Assembly (NCBI GenBank): GCA_028673005.1
Contig: CM054115.1
Coordinates: forward strand, 5,253,501-5,317,500
DNA from: Tanypteryx hageni
Lineage: Eukaryota; Arthropoda; Insecta; Odonata; Petaluridae
Direction of reading: 5' to 3'
DNA length: 64,000 nt
In this document: positions 32,380-43,500 of the stretch, one piece after another
Layout: the number at the start of each line of letters is the position of its first letter
Position numbering within the stretch: position 1 is the first letter of the stretch
The notes under the pieces: generated by a model
What the model saw: only the letters and a program-made list of their open reading frames with translations
Databases searched by the model: none
What the model was told of the DNA's origin: nothing
Made by a program: the position numbers and the translations under genes

Positions 32380-32850
32380 CAGACTATAGTGGTGGAGAAC
32401 TATCGATAACTATCGATAGTTTTGACTATCGAAAACAATCGATAGTTTTTTTTAAACTATCGATGGTTTACGATAGTTTAATTTTTCAGGAGAAAAAATA
32501 ATATTGGAAAATTAAGACTTTATATACCTAAGATTTAGCATAATATGATATTTTGTTTTAGTAATAAAGGTTAATTATATTGCTAGATCACAAACTTCCA
32601 ATTTCAATCATTAAATTGGTGTCTGTTACTGATGCTGATAGCTTAATTTCTATTCATTAGCATTCATTAGGTTGGTGACATTGACGCTACCCATGAATCC
32701 CTTGCGTCAGTTTGAATTCAACCTCGTGCTCTTGATTTTAACCGTAAAACGTGTCAACCAAACCTTGCTCTAACTTAATCGAACATAGTCGCGTTATAAG
32801 TGTTGTCTACTTGTGTATTATCTTGTTTTGTGCTTTGATTTGAGTTAGAA

Positions 32851-34754
32851 ATGCCTAAAAGGAAAATTTCAAATGTTTGGGGATTTTTCACAAGAGACCA
32901 AAATAAGAAATTGGCGAAGTGCGACAAATGTGGCAAAGAATACAAGACTAGTGGAAATACTAGTAATCTACTAGATCATCTGAAGAGGTTTCATCCGGAA
33001 TTTGAAACTTCTGGAACCGACGGCCAACATTCAGGTGGACATTCTGGTGATGAGAGCTCCTCTGTTGCAAGCTCTAGTAGTAAGAGGTCAATAAGCCCCT
33101 ATTTTAAGCGGCAGATTAGCTATGAACGCGACAGCCAAAGGAAAAAGGAGATTGATAAAGCCCTAATGGTGATGTTGGCAACAGATTTTCAACCGTTTAG
33201 CATAGTAGAAGATCAAGGATTCAGAGCATTCGTCAAAACATTGGATCCAAGGTATGAACTCCCTAGTAAAACTACCCTGAGGGATAAGCACCTTAAAGAT
33301 TACTACCAGGAAGGGACATTGAAATTGTTAGGAATTTTAGAGGAAGTAGATTTTGTAAGTCTAACATGCGATTTGTGGTCATCTCGAGCAAATGATAGCT
33401 GTATCACTGTCACTTGTCATTTTATTGATAGTGCTTTTGCAATTCGTTGTGCAGTTCTATCCACTGATCAGATGTTGGGGAGTCACACGGCACAAAATAT
33501 TGCATATACCATTATCAAAATTATGCAAAAATGGAATCTGGAGAATAAAATTGTGTGCATTGTTACTGACAATGCTCCATCAATGATTAAAGCATCCCAG
33601 ATATTGAAAATTCGTCATCATCCATGCTTTGCTCATACCTTAAATTTAGTTGTGCAAGATGCATTGAAAGAAGAAATCCTTCAGCATGTGCTCTCAAAAT
33701 GTAAGGAGTTGGTAAGGTTTTTTAAGTGTAGTAATGTTGCTACAGAGCAATTGAGAAATGTACAAAAGCAGCAGAACAAACCAGAACTTAAGCTGATTCA
33801 GGAAGTTCCCACAAGGTGGAATAGTGCCTTAAGCATGGTGAAGAGGTTGTTAGAAGTGAATGATGCTCTAACAGTCACTCAATCAAGGATCCCGAAAGCT
33901 CCACGGGCTCTTTCGTTAGAAGACACTGTGGTTTTAAGTGATTTAATAAAATTGCTAAGTACTTTTGATGAAGCTACTAACAAAATTTCAGGAGATAATG
34001 TAACAAATTCTCTTATAATACCAATTACATTTGGGATTTATAACCATCTGGTTGAAGTAGGAAGGGATGTGAAAACATCAGAGGGAAAAAGATTACTACA
34101 ATGCCTTACTGATGGTGTTGTTACCAGATTATTCCCATACGAAGAACGCTCCATTCCTAGAATAGCTACACTTCTTGACCCGAGACTGAAAAAGGAAGCC
34201 TTCCGATCTGCTGACAATGCCAAAGCTGCTGTATCTCTAATGCAAACTGAAATGACACTCCATGTACGAAGGCCTCCAGAAGAAGCAAGTGAATTACAAC
34301 CTGCAACCTCTGGAGGTCAACAACAAGAAGAGAAATCTTCACCTCTGTTTAATTTCATGGTGCAGCGAATAGCTGATAAAAGTCGATCAGGGACAGTGGA
34401 TGCCATCATTGTCATACGGCAATACCTGGAAAGGGCAAATACGAGTGCTGATTCAGACCCCTTGCTATTTTGGAAGGTATGTGTTTCATATGTTTTCTTT
34501 TAGTGGGTGTAATCATTACTGCAGACAATTTGATATAATTATTGGCCTCTTTCTTTCAGGTGAATGGACTAGAAGTCAACCCACTTCAACATTGTGCCAA
34601 AACGTTTTTGGGCATTCCAGCAACTTCGGTGCCTTCCGAAAGAGTATTCAGCAAGACTGGACAAATTATATCCGACAGACGCTCAAGGATTAAACCAAAA
34701 AATGTTGATATGTTATTTTTTTTAAACCAAAATAAATGGCTGATTGATTATTAA
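32851..34754 (+). CDS. hAT transposase with BED zinc finger, intact (one intron)
   Basis: The coding sequence is 32851-34476 joined to 34560-34754, giving 606 residues. The intron (34477-34559, 83 bp) has GTATGTG and TTTCTTTCAG borders and phase 0. The BED finger has C24, C27, H43 and H48. The RNase-H-like core shows LTCDLWSSRAND, IVTDNAPSMIKA, CFAHTLNLVVQ and PTRWNSALSMVKRLL. Exon 2 ends with ATSVPSERVFSKTGQIISDR, the dimerisation domain. There are no stops or frameshifts. It would bind and excise the element's own ends in the nucleus. Domestication is conceivable but less likely, because the termini and target duplication are intact. Confidence 0.9.
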
Positions 34755-35112
34755 TATTATTGTGTATTTTGTGCATTTTTTTTAATAACATACATGAAAT
34801 TTTCAGAGCTTGGGCTGCCCAACTGTAAATATCAATTGTTAGGAAATTAGGCTTTTGAAAATATTACCAACAAAGTGCTAATTTGTTAAGAGTGAAATAA
34901 TTTAATGTAAAGTCCAAAAATCTGTGGCTCATGCATAGAAACATCCAAGACATTAAGTTCAAAATAGGAAAATGTAGACCTTTTAATTAAAGAATTAAGT
35001 AATTGTAATATTGGAATTATTCGCATAAACATGCATTGGCTATATTTTACTTAAATAGGTACAATTTTTAAAGAAGTAGTAGTAGAGTTGATTTTATAAG
35101 GTGTGTTGACAG

Positions 35113-35522
35113 CAGTGGCGGCTCGTAGCTAAAATTAGTGGGGGTGCTACTCCAGAAAATTTTTAACTTCCTTCCACCATCACGCCAGAGCCGGCACTGC
35201 GAGAGCAACAGTGCTCTCTCTACCTGGCAGTCTCGCCTTCCTCCCCACCCCCCCTCCTACGTGCGCATGCGCACAACAGTCAAATATCACGTCACTGGCA
35301 CTGTGAAGCGCACAGTTCCATGCAAAGATTTTTGTATCTTTTTCATAAACTGGGGGATGGCTACTGAAGTACTGACATTAAGCTTAAGGAATATATATTG
35401 TACTACAAAAATAAAGAAAGAATTAAAGAAAAAAGGACTCATTATATTAAATGTTATCGATAATATCAAGTGGAAATAGGGGGTGCTGCAGTTCCGCAGT
35501 GCCTATACACGAGCTGCCACTG
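35113..35522. mobile_element. hAT MITE, 410 bp, nested in the BED hAT
   Basis: The ends CAGTGGCGGCTCGTAG and ACGAGCTGCCACTG are inverted hAT termini. GTTGACAG is duplicated exactly at 35105-35112 and 35523-35530. The GC-rich interior (35180-35290) contrasts with the host element. No coding capacity. Confidence 0.88.
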
Positions 35523-35688
35523 GTTGACAGCAAGGTCATTTCACACCATACTCAAACTAGTAATACTATAAAAGTTATTATATATATTTCCTTACTAATA
35601 GAGATAAAAACTGAATAAAATATGTATATTACATTGCTGAAATTGTACACAGGTAATGTGTATAGAAAAATGTAATATTAAAAATTAG

Positions 35689-36030
35689 TTAAATGTATGG
35701 AAGCAATTTAGCTTCCCTGAGGAACTTGAATACCATGTCTATCTTAACTGGGTCATCGCCCAGAACATCGTTAAGCTGGCCTTGCATCAAAAGACTATTC
35801 CGCATACCTTGGTAGTGGATACATTCAGTCAGAATATGTCTTATAGTGAGACAGGAGTCACAGTGCGGTACTTCCTTCTCCTGTGTGAACAGATAACAGT
35901 GAGTAAGGGCACAGTGCCCTATCCTCAAACGGGTCAGCAGTACTTCCTCCCGCCTACTATTTCTGACTGAGGAGGACCAAGAAGTTGTAACAGCCTTTAT
36001 GTCCCGCAATTTGTTGTTTTGTAAACCCAT
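35689..36030 (-). pseudogene. non-LTR retrotransposon C-terminal fragment
   Basis: The minus strand gives RREEVLLTRLRIGHCALTHC, then PHCDSCLTIRHILTEC and IDMVFKFLREAKLL. This is the RLRIGH and zinc-knuckle-like C..C....HIL..C tail found after RNase H in I/R1/jockey-group LINEs. Only the last 113 codons are present, as in a 5'-truncated insertion inside the hAT. Confidence 0.75.
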
Positions 36031-36615
36031 TGAATTATTAATTAATTATTGAAAATTACTTTTTATGTTTTTAAATTTAAATATCAATATTACATTAAAC
36101 ACAATTTCGTACTTTTTGTATTTTTAAATACTTAATGTACGTTTATATATGTAATGAAATTATTTTTTTATACTGTTTATGTATTGGTATAATATTTTAG
36201 AATTGTATTGCTATTTTTATGGAAATATTTATTGACGAGTCACCAGTCTACTCAATTTTTGCACTGAAATATGTAGATGTATGTGTAGTTTATTCTGACG
36301 CCTGCAATTTTAATAAAATTAACATGTTTACGTGCCTTCAGTGCCACTCACGTGTTATATCACAAAAACATCTTGAAAAATAACTATAAAGAAAAATATA
36401 TCATTTTGTATAAATAGTTTGATGTACTGTAATCATTTAATATTGCTAAATGTTGATTTTTTTATTAAAAACTCGGCATATCCCCAATTTTCCCATTTCC
36501 AAAACTTCAATGTTAAATGGTAAAAACTATCGAAAACTATCGATAGTTGGTCCTCCAACTATCGATAGTTTTCGATAGTCAAGACTATCGATAGTTCTCC
36601 ACCTCTACAGACTAT

Positions 36616-37129
36616 ATTCTTCAGATGCAGCGCTATCTGATTGTGTAGTTACATACCATGTACGATATATCGAAGGTAGGTGACACCAACAACGGGACTT
36701 TCAAACAGTTATTTATCACCAAGAATTCGCAAAAGGACCGATTGCTAAAAACTACGCAGTGTAGGTGATTATAAATATCTGCGATACATAGAGCGTTAAA
36801 TTACGTTTATTAATGTACATATGTTGCTGTCCTCTGCCCCATTTATTGTATGAGATGTACTCTCGTAAAAGTCGGATCCGCGCTCATAATATTTAACAAA
36901 TTAATATATTTATCGTTGTATCTATACAATATAGGTAGTTAATGATAACATGAACAAAAATGCATGGCTTTCTTAAGCTGCTGATATTGTTTCATGATGT
37001 AACTATTTCTTATTGCAGGAGTGGCCAAACTGCTGCACGCGTGCTACATGGCATGATACCATCGTGCTAGCCAGTGCTATTTTTTTATAGTTGGTGCTAG
37101 TGCGCGTGTCTGCTGTTTTGTAGGGATTT
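36616..37129. other. flanking DNA with a hAT-like terminus
   Basis: At 37017 CAGGAGTGGCCAAACTGCTG resembles a hAT left terminus, but no right partner was found. The remainder is AT-rich and unassigned. Confidence 0.3.
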
Positions 37130-37204
37130 TGCCTCTAGTAGGGCATTTCCCTCGTTGGTTCTGTCCCTATTTGGGAACCCGAGAGTTAGGGCGTCCTTCG
37201 CCCG

Positions 37205-37263
37205 TTATTCTCTCCTCTTTCGCCCGTTATTCTCTCTTTCGCCCTTTATTCTCTCCTCTTTCG
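37205..37263. repeat. short tandem repeat, about 27-bp unit
   Basis: TTCGCCCGTTATTCTCTCC is repeated three times with small variation, at the 3' end of the LINE coding region just past its stop. Confidence 0.7.
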
Positions 37264-39986
37264 CTTGGGAAGGGGGAGATCTGAGTCTTCGCCCGAGGAT
37301 GACCTAGGTCTTTTATATTTGTCCCAAGAGCTGGCCATTGCTTTGGACAAATCTCTGACTGCATTGTCTCTGCTGTTCTCTCCTTTGCTATAGAATTGTG
37401 CTGACAATTCCTTTAGGTGTGATAATATGGGAGTGATGCCGGTTTGCTTGTGAGGATTGCATTTTGCGCCCGGTCTAGGACGTATTGCCGCTCTAATTGT
37501 CCTATTTTCAAAGGATTTTAGTCTCTGCTTGGAGGGTAGTCTGATCATACCCAACCAGATCGGAGTCGCGTATGTTATTATTGGTCATACAATTGATTCG
37601 TAGAGACGAATCTTCATCTTGATGGGTAAGATCCGTGATCTGTATAGTGGCTGCATTGCCGCTCCTGCTCTGGCTCCTTTAAGGATCGCTTTTCCTAAGT
37701 GGGTTCGGAATGTCAACCTTTTGTCAATTGTCACCCCTAGATAGGTGGTCTCGTCGCTCCATGGAATCCCTACCCCTAGTACTTGGAGGCTTGGCGGATC
37801 AGGGCTTTCTCCGGGCCTCGGTGTGAAGAAGACGGCTTTTGTTTTGGTTGGATTTAGGGCAATGCGCCACTTAGCGTACCAGATTGTTAATTCGTCGATG
37901 GCTGTTTGTAAGTATTTAAGCGCTTGTTCTGGCTTAAGGCTTCGGGCTACGAGAGCTGCGTCATCCGCATAGAGAGCGAGCATTACGTTCCAATCCTTTG
38001 TCCTGGGGATATCAGCCGTGTAGATATTAAAAAGAAGGAGGCCTAGCACCGATCCTTGTGGTACCCCAGCTGTAGCTTCCTTTTCGCTACTACTTTCGTG
38101 ATGCCAAACTACGTTGAACCTTCTTTGTGATAGCTAGGAAGAAATGAGTTTAACCTGCCAGGCCGGAAATTTCATTTTTGTCATTTTGTATATTAGTCCC
38201 TCGTGCCATACTCGGTCAAATGCTTTAGATATGTCAAAGAACGTGCCAAGCGAGCACCTTTTGCGGTTAAAAGAGTCGGCAATAAACTCAACAACTCGTT
38301 GTAGTTGTCGTACCATGCTTCTGGATTGCCTGAATCCAAACTGCTCGGGGGGAGGATTCCTTCTTCTTCGCAGTGTTTTTGGAGGTAAGGAATTATTAAT
38401 TTTTCAATAATCTTACCAAGGCCGTCGAGAAGAGATATGGGTCCGTATTTCTCCGGCGTAGATGCCCCTCTTCCCTTTGGAATGCAGCATATCTTTGCTT
38501 TTTTCCAAGGCTGCGGTAAGTGTCCTAGTTTTATAGCGCTTTGCGCTATAGCTGCTAGATATTTTCCAGCAGCTTGTGGAATTCTTTTGAGTATTTCGTT
38601 CGGTATTCTGTCGAGCCCGGGGGATTTTCCCAGTGGAAGTCCTTGTATGACTTCGGCAACGTTCTTCAGCGTAGGTGTTGGAATTTCAGCATTCTCCTCT
38701 AGTATCGGTGACTCAGCTGTTGTCGTCGCGTCACGTGATTCGGGTGTTTCTGGGTTTGGTCTGAATATTCCTTCGAGATATTCCGCCAAGTGGTCTGCTT
38801 TATCTTTGGCATTGTATATTTTTGAATTTTCAATGATTAACGGTGGGTCTGTGATAGGCGTAGCGCGGAGGGTGCGGGTCATTTTCCAATTAGAGCTATC
38901 CTTGGAGTTTAATGAGTGTAGCTTCTCGTCCCATCTTTTTGCTTTGAGGGTTCTAACCCCATTCCGAATTTCGTGGTTTAATTGTCGAAGTTCATGTTTG
39001 AGGCCTTGAGTCCCATAGCAGTGGTACTGCTTTCTAATTCTATTCCTTTGTTTTATGATGAGCTGTAATTCAGGGGGAAGCGTCAGGTAATCCGGTGGTC
39101 GTGGGGGTCTTCTGGGTATGGAGGAGTTAGCTGCGGTGGCGATTGTTTGTGCGAGAGTGATAGCCATTCTGTCCAACGCTTCTGGACTCTCCGCAAGGTC
39201 CGGTTGCTCAGGTAGGGAATTTCCAATTTCCTTCCGGAATAGTCCCCAATTTGCCATTCCGTAGCATAATCTATTTTTGTTTTTGTTTTCCGGAGGTGGG
39301 GCCAAGTGAGCTCCCACTCGGATTAAAACCGGGTAGTGGTCACTCTGCAATCCTGGTATGGTCATGGCCCGTGCAGGAACCTGGAGTCCTTTTACCATTG
39401 CGAAGTCGATCACCTCTCCGTGGCCCCCTGGATTGGGTCTAGTGGTTTCTATCGGAGCTATAATTCTGATGCAATTGTTCTTTGCCCAGTCGTCTATAAT
39501 TTTCCCAGGCCTGTCCTCATTCCAACAGTTCCATTTTGGGCTTTTTGCATTAAAATCTTCCCGCGCAATTATGGGCCCTTCTGTGTCAAAGACTGCGTCT
39601 ATATCGTTCGTGGTGATTTTTGCCCCAGGCCTGGCATAGCAGCTCACCAGTGTGATTGTATCTATCATAGTTTTCACTTTGACGCCTACCGTTTCTATGT
39701 TTTCGGTGTCTGGGTCTTGGACCGGGTCAGTCTGAAGGTCGTTGATTGTGAGGATGGCTACTCCTCCAGCTGGTGCTCCACCAGGGGGAATCGGCCTGTC
39801 CCTCCTGGTTACTTGAAAGCCTGGAACATTCCATTGAGTGCCGGGTTTGAGATGTGTCTCAGAAAGGAGGCAGACGTTTGCCTTTTGTCTATGGAGGAAC
39901 TCCAGTAGTTCCGGAGTCTTATTTCGGATGCCTCCTTGGGCGTTCCAGAGGGTGATAATTAAGGTCCTCTTGCTTCTGTCAATCAT
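37246..39986 (-). pseudogene. jockey-like ORF2: endonuclease and reverse transcriptase
   Basis: The long open part (39986-38193) starts LIITLWNAQGGIRNKTPELL and has the endonuclease motifs LLSETHLK, DFNAKSPKWNCW and SDHYPVLI. It then enters the RT with LGKSPGLDRIPNEILK, AKICCIPKGRG and PISLLDGLGKIIEK. After a frameshift near 38350 come FDISKAFDRVWHEGLIYKM (38134-38316) and, after another, LALYADDAALVARSLKPEQ (YADD catalytic site) at 37585-38049, and a basic C-terminus ending KRKRRE. At least two shifts break it. It copies RNA by target-primed reverse transcription. Confidence 0.88.
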
Positions 39987-40029
39987 GGCGAGTGACCGTT
40001 TGAATTGTATCGGATAATTTGGTTAACAG

Positions 40030-41006
40030 TTACGTCATGAGCATCATCTGTTGTTGGAGAGTTGCCATTACCGTTTGGAGGATGCTGTCTAGGTCTTCTG
40101 TGAGATTACTTGTTTTATTTTCTGGCTCCTTTTCATTTCTTCCACGCGGTGCCGAGATGTTCCTTTCTGAGTGAGGCACCTGTTTTTGTTTTTCCTCTTG
40201 GTTTCTCCTTCTCTTTTCCCATACGTTCTCCTTAGGGGGAGGTGCGGGTCTCATTCTCGTTTTGGGTTTATCGAATTGTTGTCTCCTCGCCTCTAGTTGA
40301 GAGGCTGCCTCTGCGTTTGTCGGGCAGCATTTTGCAAAAGCGACGTGGCTTCCGCCGCAATTACAAAATGTAGCTTTCAGTTCCTTTGGCTTTTAGCAAT
40401 CTTGCCCTTCGTGGTCCCCCGCCCACTTGTAGCACCTCAGCGCCGCTGTACAGCTTCTGGACCCGTGTCCGTACCGATTGCATCTATAACACATTTGAGG
40501 TCTATTGTGTTTGTATATAGTAATGTATGCCCTGTAATTGCATACATTCCGGATTTCCCCAATTCTCTTGGCTTGGAATCCTGACCCCATCTGGACAAAG
40601 ATTGAGTATATATCCCGGCGATTGGGGAGAGTTTTGACCCCCAACACAGGTATACCTTTTTCGTTTAGGTCTTCTTTTATGAATTCCATATCGGTTCCTG
40701 CCGCCAGGCCGTGTATGAGGTATCGTTGAACCCTGGTTTCCTTGGTTGCCCATGTGCTGGTTTGGGCTCCAACGGTTTTTAGGTAGGCTAATATTTCGAG
40801 TAGTCTTCCACGTTTTTTAGTTGCAGGCGGTAGCCTTCTTTGGTCTTAGTAATAGTGAAGTTGCTGTCTTTAGCCTGTTCACGCATTGCCTTAATAAATG
40901 CTGTTTGATCTTTTATGTCGTATTGTAAGTGTCGTATAGTGGAGGCAGCACTTTTGCTAGCTGGCCACCTGCCTTTTGCTGAAGTGGGATCCCTTGCGCG
41001 GAGCAA
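40030..41006 (-). pseudogene. jockey-like ORF1 (gag-like, CCHC knuckles)
   Basis: Frames at 40788-41006, 40393-40689 and 40030-40254 form one protein. It reads STIRHLQYDIKDQTAFIKAM and NFTITKTKEGYRLQLKNVED (RNA-recognition-like fold), then MEFIKEDLNEKGIPVLGVK, then CYRCNRYGHGSRSC (an intact CCHC knuckle). A second knuckle has lost a cysteine, and FCNCGGSHVAFAKC follows. The tail is rich in K, R and Q. Stops at about 40395 and shifts near 40780 inactivate it. The N-terminus is missing at the gypsy junction. Confidence 0.8.
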
Positions 41007-41044
41007 AAATATCGGAGGCGGACGAACACAAGGGGTAAGTTGAC

Positions 41045-42589
41045 ATGGCGGGTAGGGTGAGCCTTGGAGGAAGGGAGGTGGAACTACAACAGGTAGTGAC
41101 AGAGTTCCACGACAAGATAAGGGAGCTTAGTTTAGAAAATGAAGTGTTGCGAGATCGGGTGAGGGGGATGGAAACGACAGGGGCAGCTGACGAGAGGGGT
41201 AATTTTGGCCTGTTGAGCGCGATCAGGGAGTTTACTGGGGCGCCAGGAGAGAGTGTAGCTGCATTTTGTGAAAGTGTGGAGAAGGTGGCCGAGTTGGGCA
41301 AATGGACGCAACAAGAAACATTAAAGGTGGCCACCTTACGTTTGGGGGGTGAGGCCGCGGAGTTTGCCCGAGCCCGAGCCACGACGGCTACCGAAAATCA
41401 GGTGGTAGTTCCAACCGAACTGAGAAAGGACATTTTACGGCAGTGTCACGATCATGTGCTATCCGGACATTTGGGAGTCGAGGCGACGACGAAAAGGGTG
41501 AGTTCGCAGTATTGGTGGCCCAAGTTGCGGGCGGAGGTGAAGGCGCATGTGAAGGGTTGCGTGTCATGTAACCAAAGGAGCCCATACGGAAGAACGAGGG
41601 CGCCTATGCAGGCTCTCCCTGAGGCCGTATGTCCATTTCAGTTTATCGCCCTTGACATTGTAGGTCCCCTCCATAGAACTGACAGGGGAAATAAGGATAT
41701 TTTGTCAATAATAGATCATCACTCTCGGTATTTGGTTATGGTGCCACTAGAGAATCAAACAGCTGAGACTGTGTCGGTTGTCCTTGTAAAAGCATGGATA
41801 TTGAAATTTGGTGTTCCCAGAGATTTTTGACAGATCAGGGGAGTAATTTTATGTCAGAGGTATTTCGCGGTGTGTGCAATCTGCTTAAAATTCAGAAACT
41901 GAGAAATAGCCCCTATCATCCGGAGGGAAACGGCCGAGTGGAAAGAGTGCATCGTAAGGTGGCGCAAATCCTAAGTCACTATGTCAATTGCCGGCATAAT
42001 GATTGGGACGAGTGGTTAGACTACGCCGTGACGGCTTATAATACGAGTGTTCATAAGAGCACGGGTTTCCCCCCATGAAGTGGTGTACGGAGAGGCAATG
42101 AGTTCGCCTTTTGAGTGTGTCAGGAGAGAGCCACGGACTCAGAACGAACCCTACGCAGAGGACTTGAAAATTAGGCTACGCCGGACATGGGAAAAATGTC
42201 GGAAGAATAGTAGGAAAGCGCGAGAGTTACAGGCCCGACAGCATGATAAGACAAGCAGGGAAGTGACGTATACCCCGGGGCAATATGTTTACTTAAGCGA
42301 CCCATGTCCTAAGGTAGGTACGGATCGGAAATTTCATAGACCATGGAAAGGCCCGTATAAGGTGCTTGAGGTTATATCGCAAAGTAATGTTAAATTGGCG
42401 CTCCCTTATCGGACGTTGGTTGTACATAAGAACCGGTTAAAGCCTCATATTAGCCATGGCGACTCCCCTCCCCCCACTCTTCCAGAAGACGACGGTGTAA
42501 GGAGAAGAGGACGGCCGCGCACGATTCGCCAACCTCCGCCTTTGCCGGCGAATAATCAGCTGGGAAGTACCGCGGATATTTCATCATAG
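41045..42589 (+). pseudogene. internally deleted Ty3/gypsy retrotransposon, gag fused to integrase
   Basis: The first frame (41045-41830) begins with a gag-like coiled coil and a LLSAIREFTGAPGESVAAFC segment. At about 41390 it passes without a stop into the integrase zinc domain (LSGHLGVEATTKR, then CVSCNQRS) and the core (FQFIALDIVGPL, IIDHHSRYLVMVPL). After small shifts at about 41825 and 42060 come FLTDQGSNFMSEVF and SPYHPEGNGRVERVHRK, and a C-terminal chromatin/DNA-binding part (PGQYVYLSDP, RPWKGPYKVLEV). Protease, RT and RNase H are absent. It is a non-autonomous relic. Confidence 0.88.
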
Positions 42590-43500
42590 CTGGACAAAGT
42601 CGTCGAAGGACCACGTGGTGCGTCGGAAGGAGCGTTGTAATCGAGTCCCATCCCAGCCCTGTAGTTGTCCTATCACCGCAACGGCCTTCAGGCGAGTTCG
42701 TTTCCACGTCACAGAGCCCGAGACGCTGTGCCGCCGGTGAAGAGATAACGGAGGAGGTTGACCACGCAGACGAGGCAAAGACACCGAGGGATTCCCCTGT
42801 TCCCCTTCCCCAGCGCTCCCCCTACCTTCTCTGCTCCAAGCGAGCGCGAGAGAGATCCTCGCCCCTTCCCCACCCTTATCAGCTCCGTTGCAGAGGACCG
42901 CTGCCCTCATCGGAGGAGGAAGGCCGCATCGAAGCATTATGAGGATGTGTGTGTGGGTGGCATTTTTGTTGATAAATGCCATGGAAACGGTAAAGGGATA
43001 GGAAGTTGTTTATTTAACTAGTGGGGTGGTGTTTGAAAGACAGTGGATGTGATGTTATCCGAACATACTTGGGTGGTGGTGATAAATTTTGATTTGTTAG
43101 AGGTTAAGAATGGAATATTAGATGATTTTGTAAGATTTATTGTATAAGAGATATTGTTTAATATTTTATGCGGAGGGTTTTGTTTTGTGTTTACAGTATA
43201 TAATAATTGGTGGCGGTCTCTTAGAAATAGTATTCTGTGGTCCGTCTTTAGTTGCTTGATCGTGTGTGGTGCTAGTGTCGCCAGGGGTGGTTCTCTCTTA
43301 TAGGAGAAATTTGTTCTCGGCAGTGGCAAAAAGTACAGTCGGCAATCGACATAGTGCTGTTGTCCATCTTTTTGGCAGGCACGGCAGCCAATGAGTAAGC
43401 ACGGTAAGTGCCAGGCCGAATTTTGAGAAGTTGAAACTGGACATCTGTCATGGTTATTCTGTAACTGTCCCGACATCTGCCATTGAGGTAAAATGTAGCT
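42590..43500 (+). other. 3' non-coding region of the gypsy element, possible LTR
   Basis: GC-rich sequence follows the integrase stop and becomes AT-richer after 43020. A 3' LTR is expected here, but no second copy is present in the window to define it, and no polypurine tract or TG...CA borders could be fixed. The long frames in this stretch are shadows. Confidence 0.35.

Larger units (their letters stand above)
32388..36607 (+). mobile_element. full-length BED-finger hAT transposon with TATCGATA ends
   Basis: The left end AGTGGTGGAGAACTATCGAT and the inverted right end share GGTGGAGAACTATCGATA. The 8-bp duplication CAGACTAT is perfect (32380-32387 and 36608-36615). The ends contain repeated TATCGATA palindromes: 32401-32408 and 32411-32418 at the left; 36538-36545, 36560-36567 and 36586-36593 at the right, plus degenerate copies. 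Inside is an intact transposase with one short intron, then a hAT MITE and a LINE fragment as later insertions. It lies 460 bp upstream of IPMK on the other strand. Confidence 0.92.
37130..41010 (-). mobile_element. jockey-clade LINE, nearly full length, 5'-truncated
   Basis: The minus strand carries a gag-like ORF1 (about 41006-40030) followed by an endonuclease plus RT ORF2 (39986-37246). The two ORFs are separated by about 40 bp. The 3' end falls near 37130. The upstream side stops within ORF1 against the gypsy element at about 41010. The base composition is clearly GC-richer than the surroundings. The coding frames are open over long stretches, with a few frameshifts, so it is relatively young but inactive. 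Confidence 0.85.

Noticed and set aside
38437..39908. Long plus-strand frames of 190 codons each
   Set aside because: They are antisense shadows of the jockey-like ORF2 on the minus strand, favoured by its GC-richer codon use.
43018..43476. 152-codon minus-strand frame beside the gypsy relic
   Set aside because: It lies in the expected LTR/3' non-coding region and shows no protein motif.
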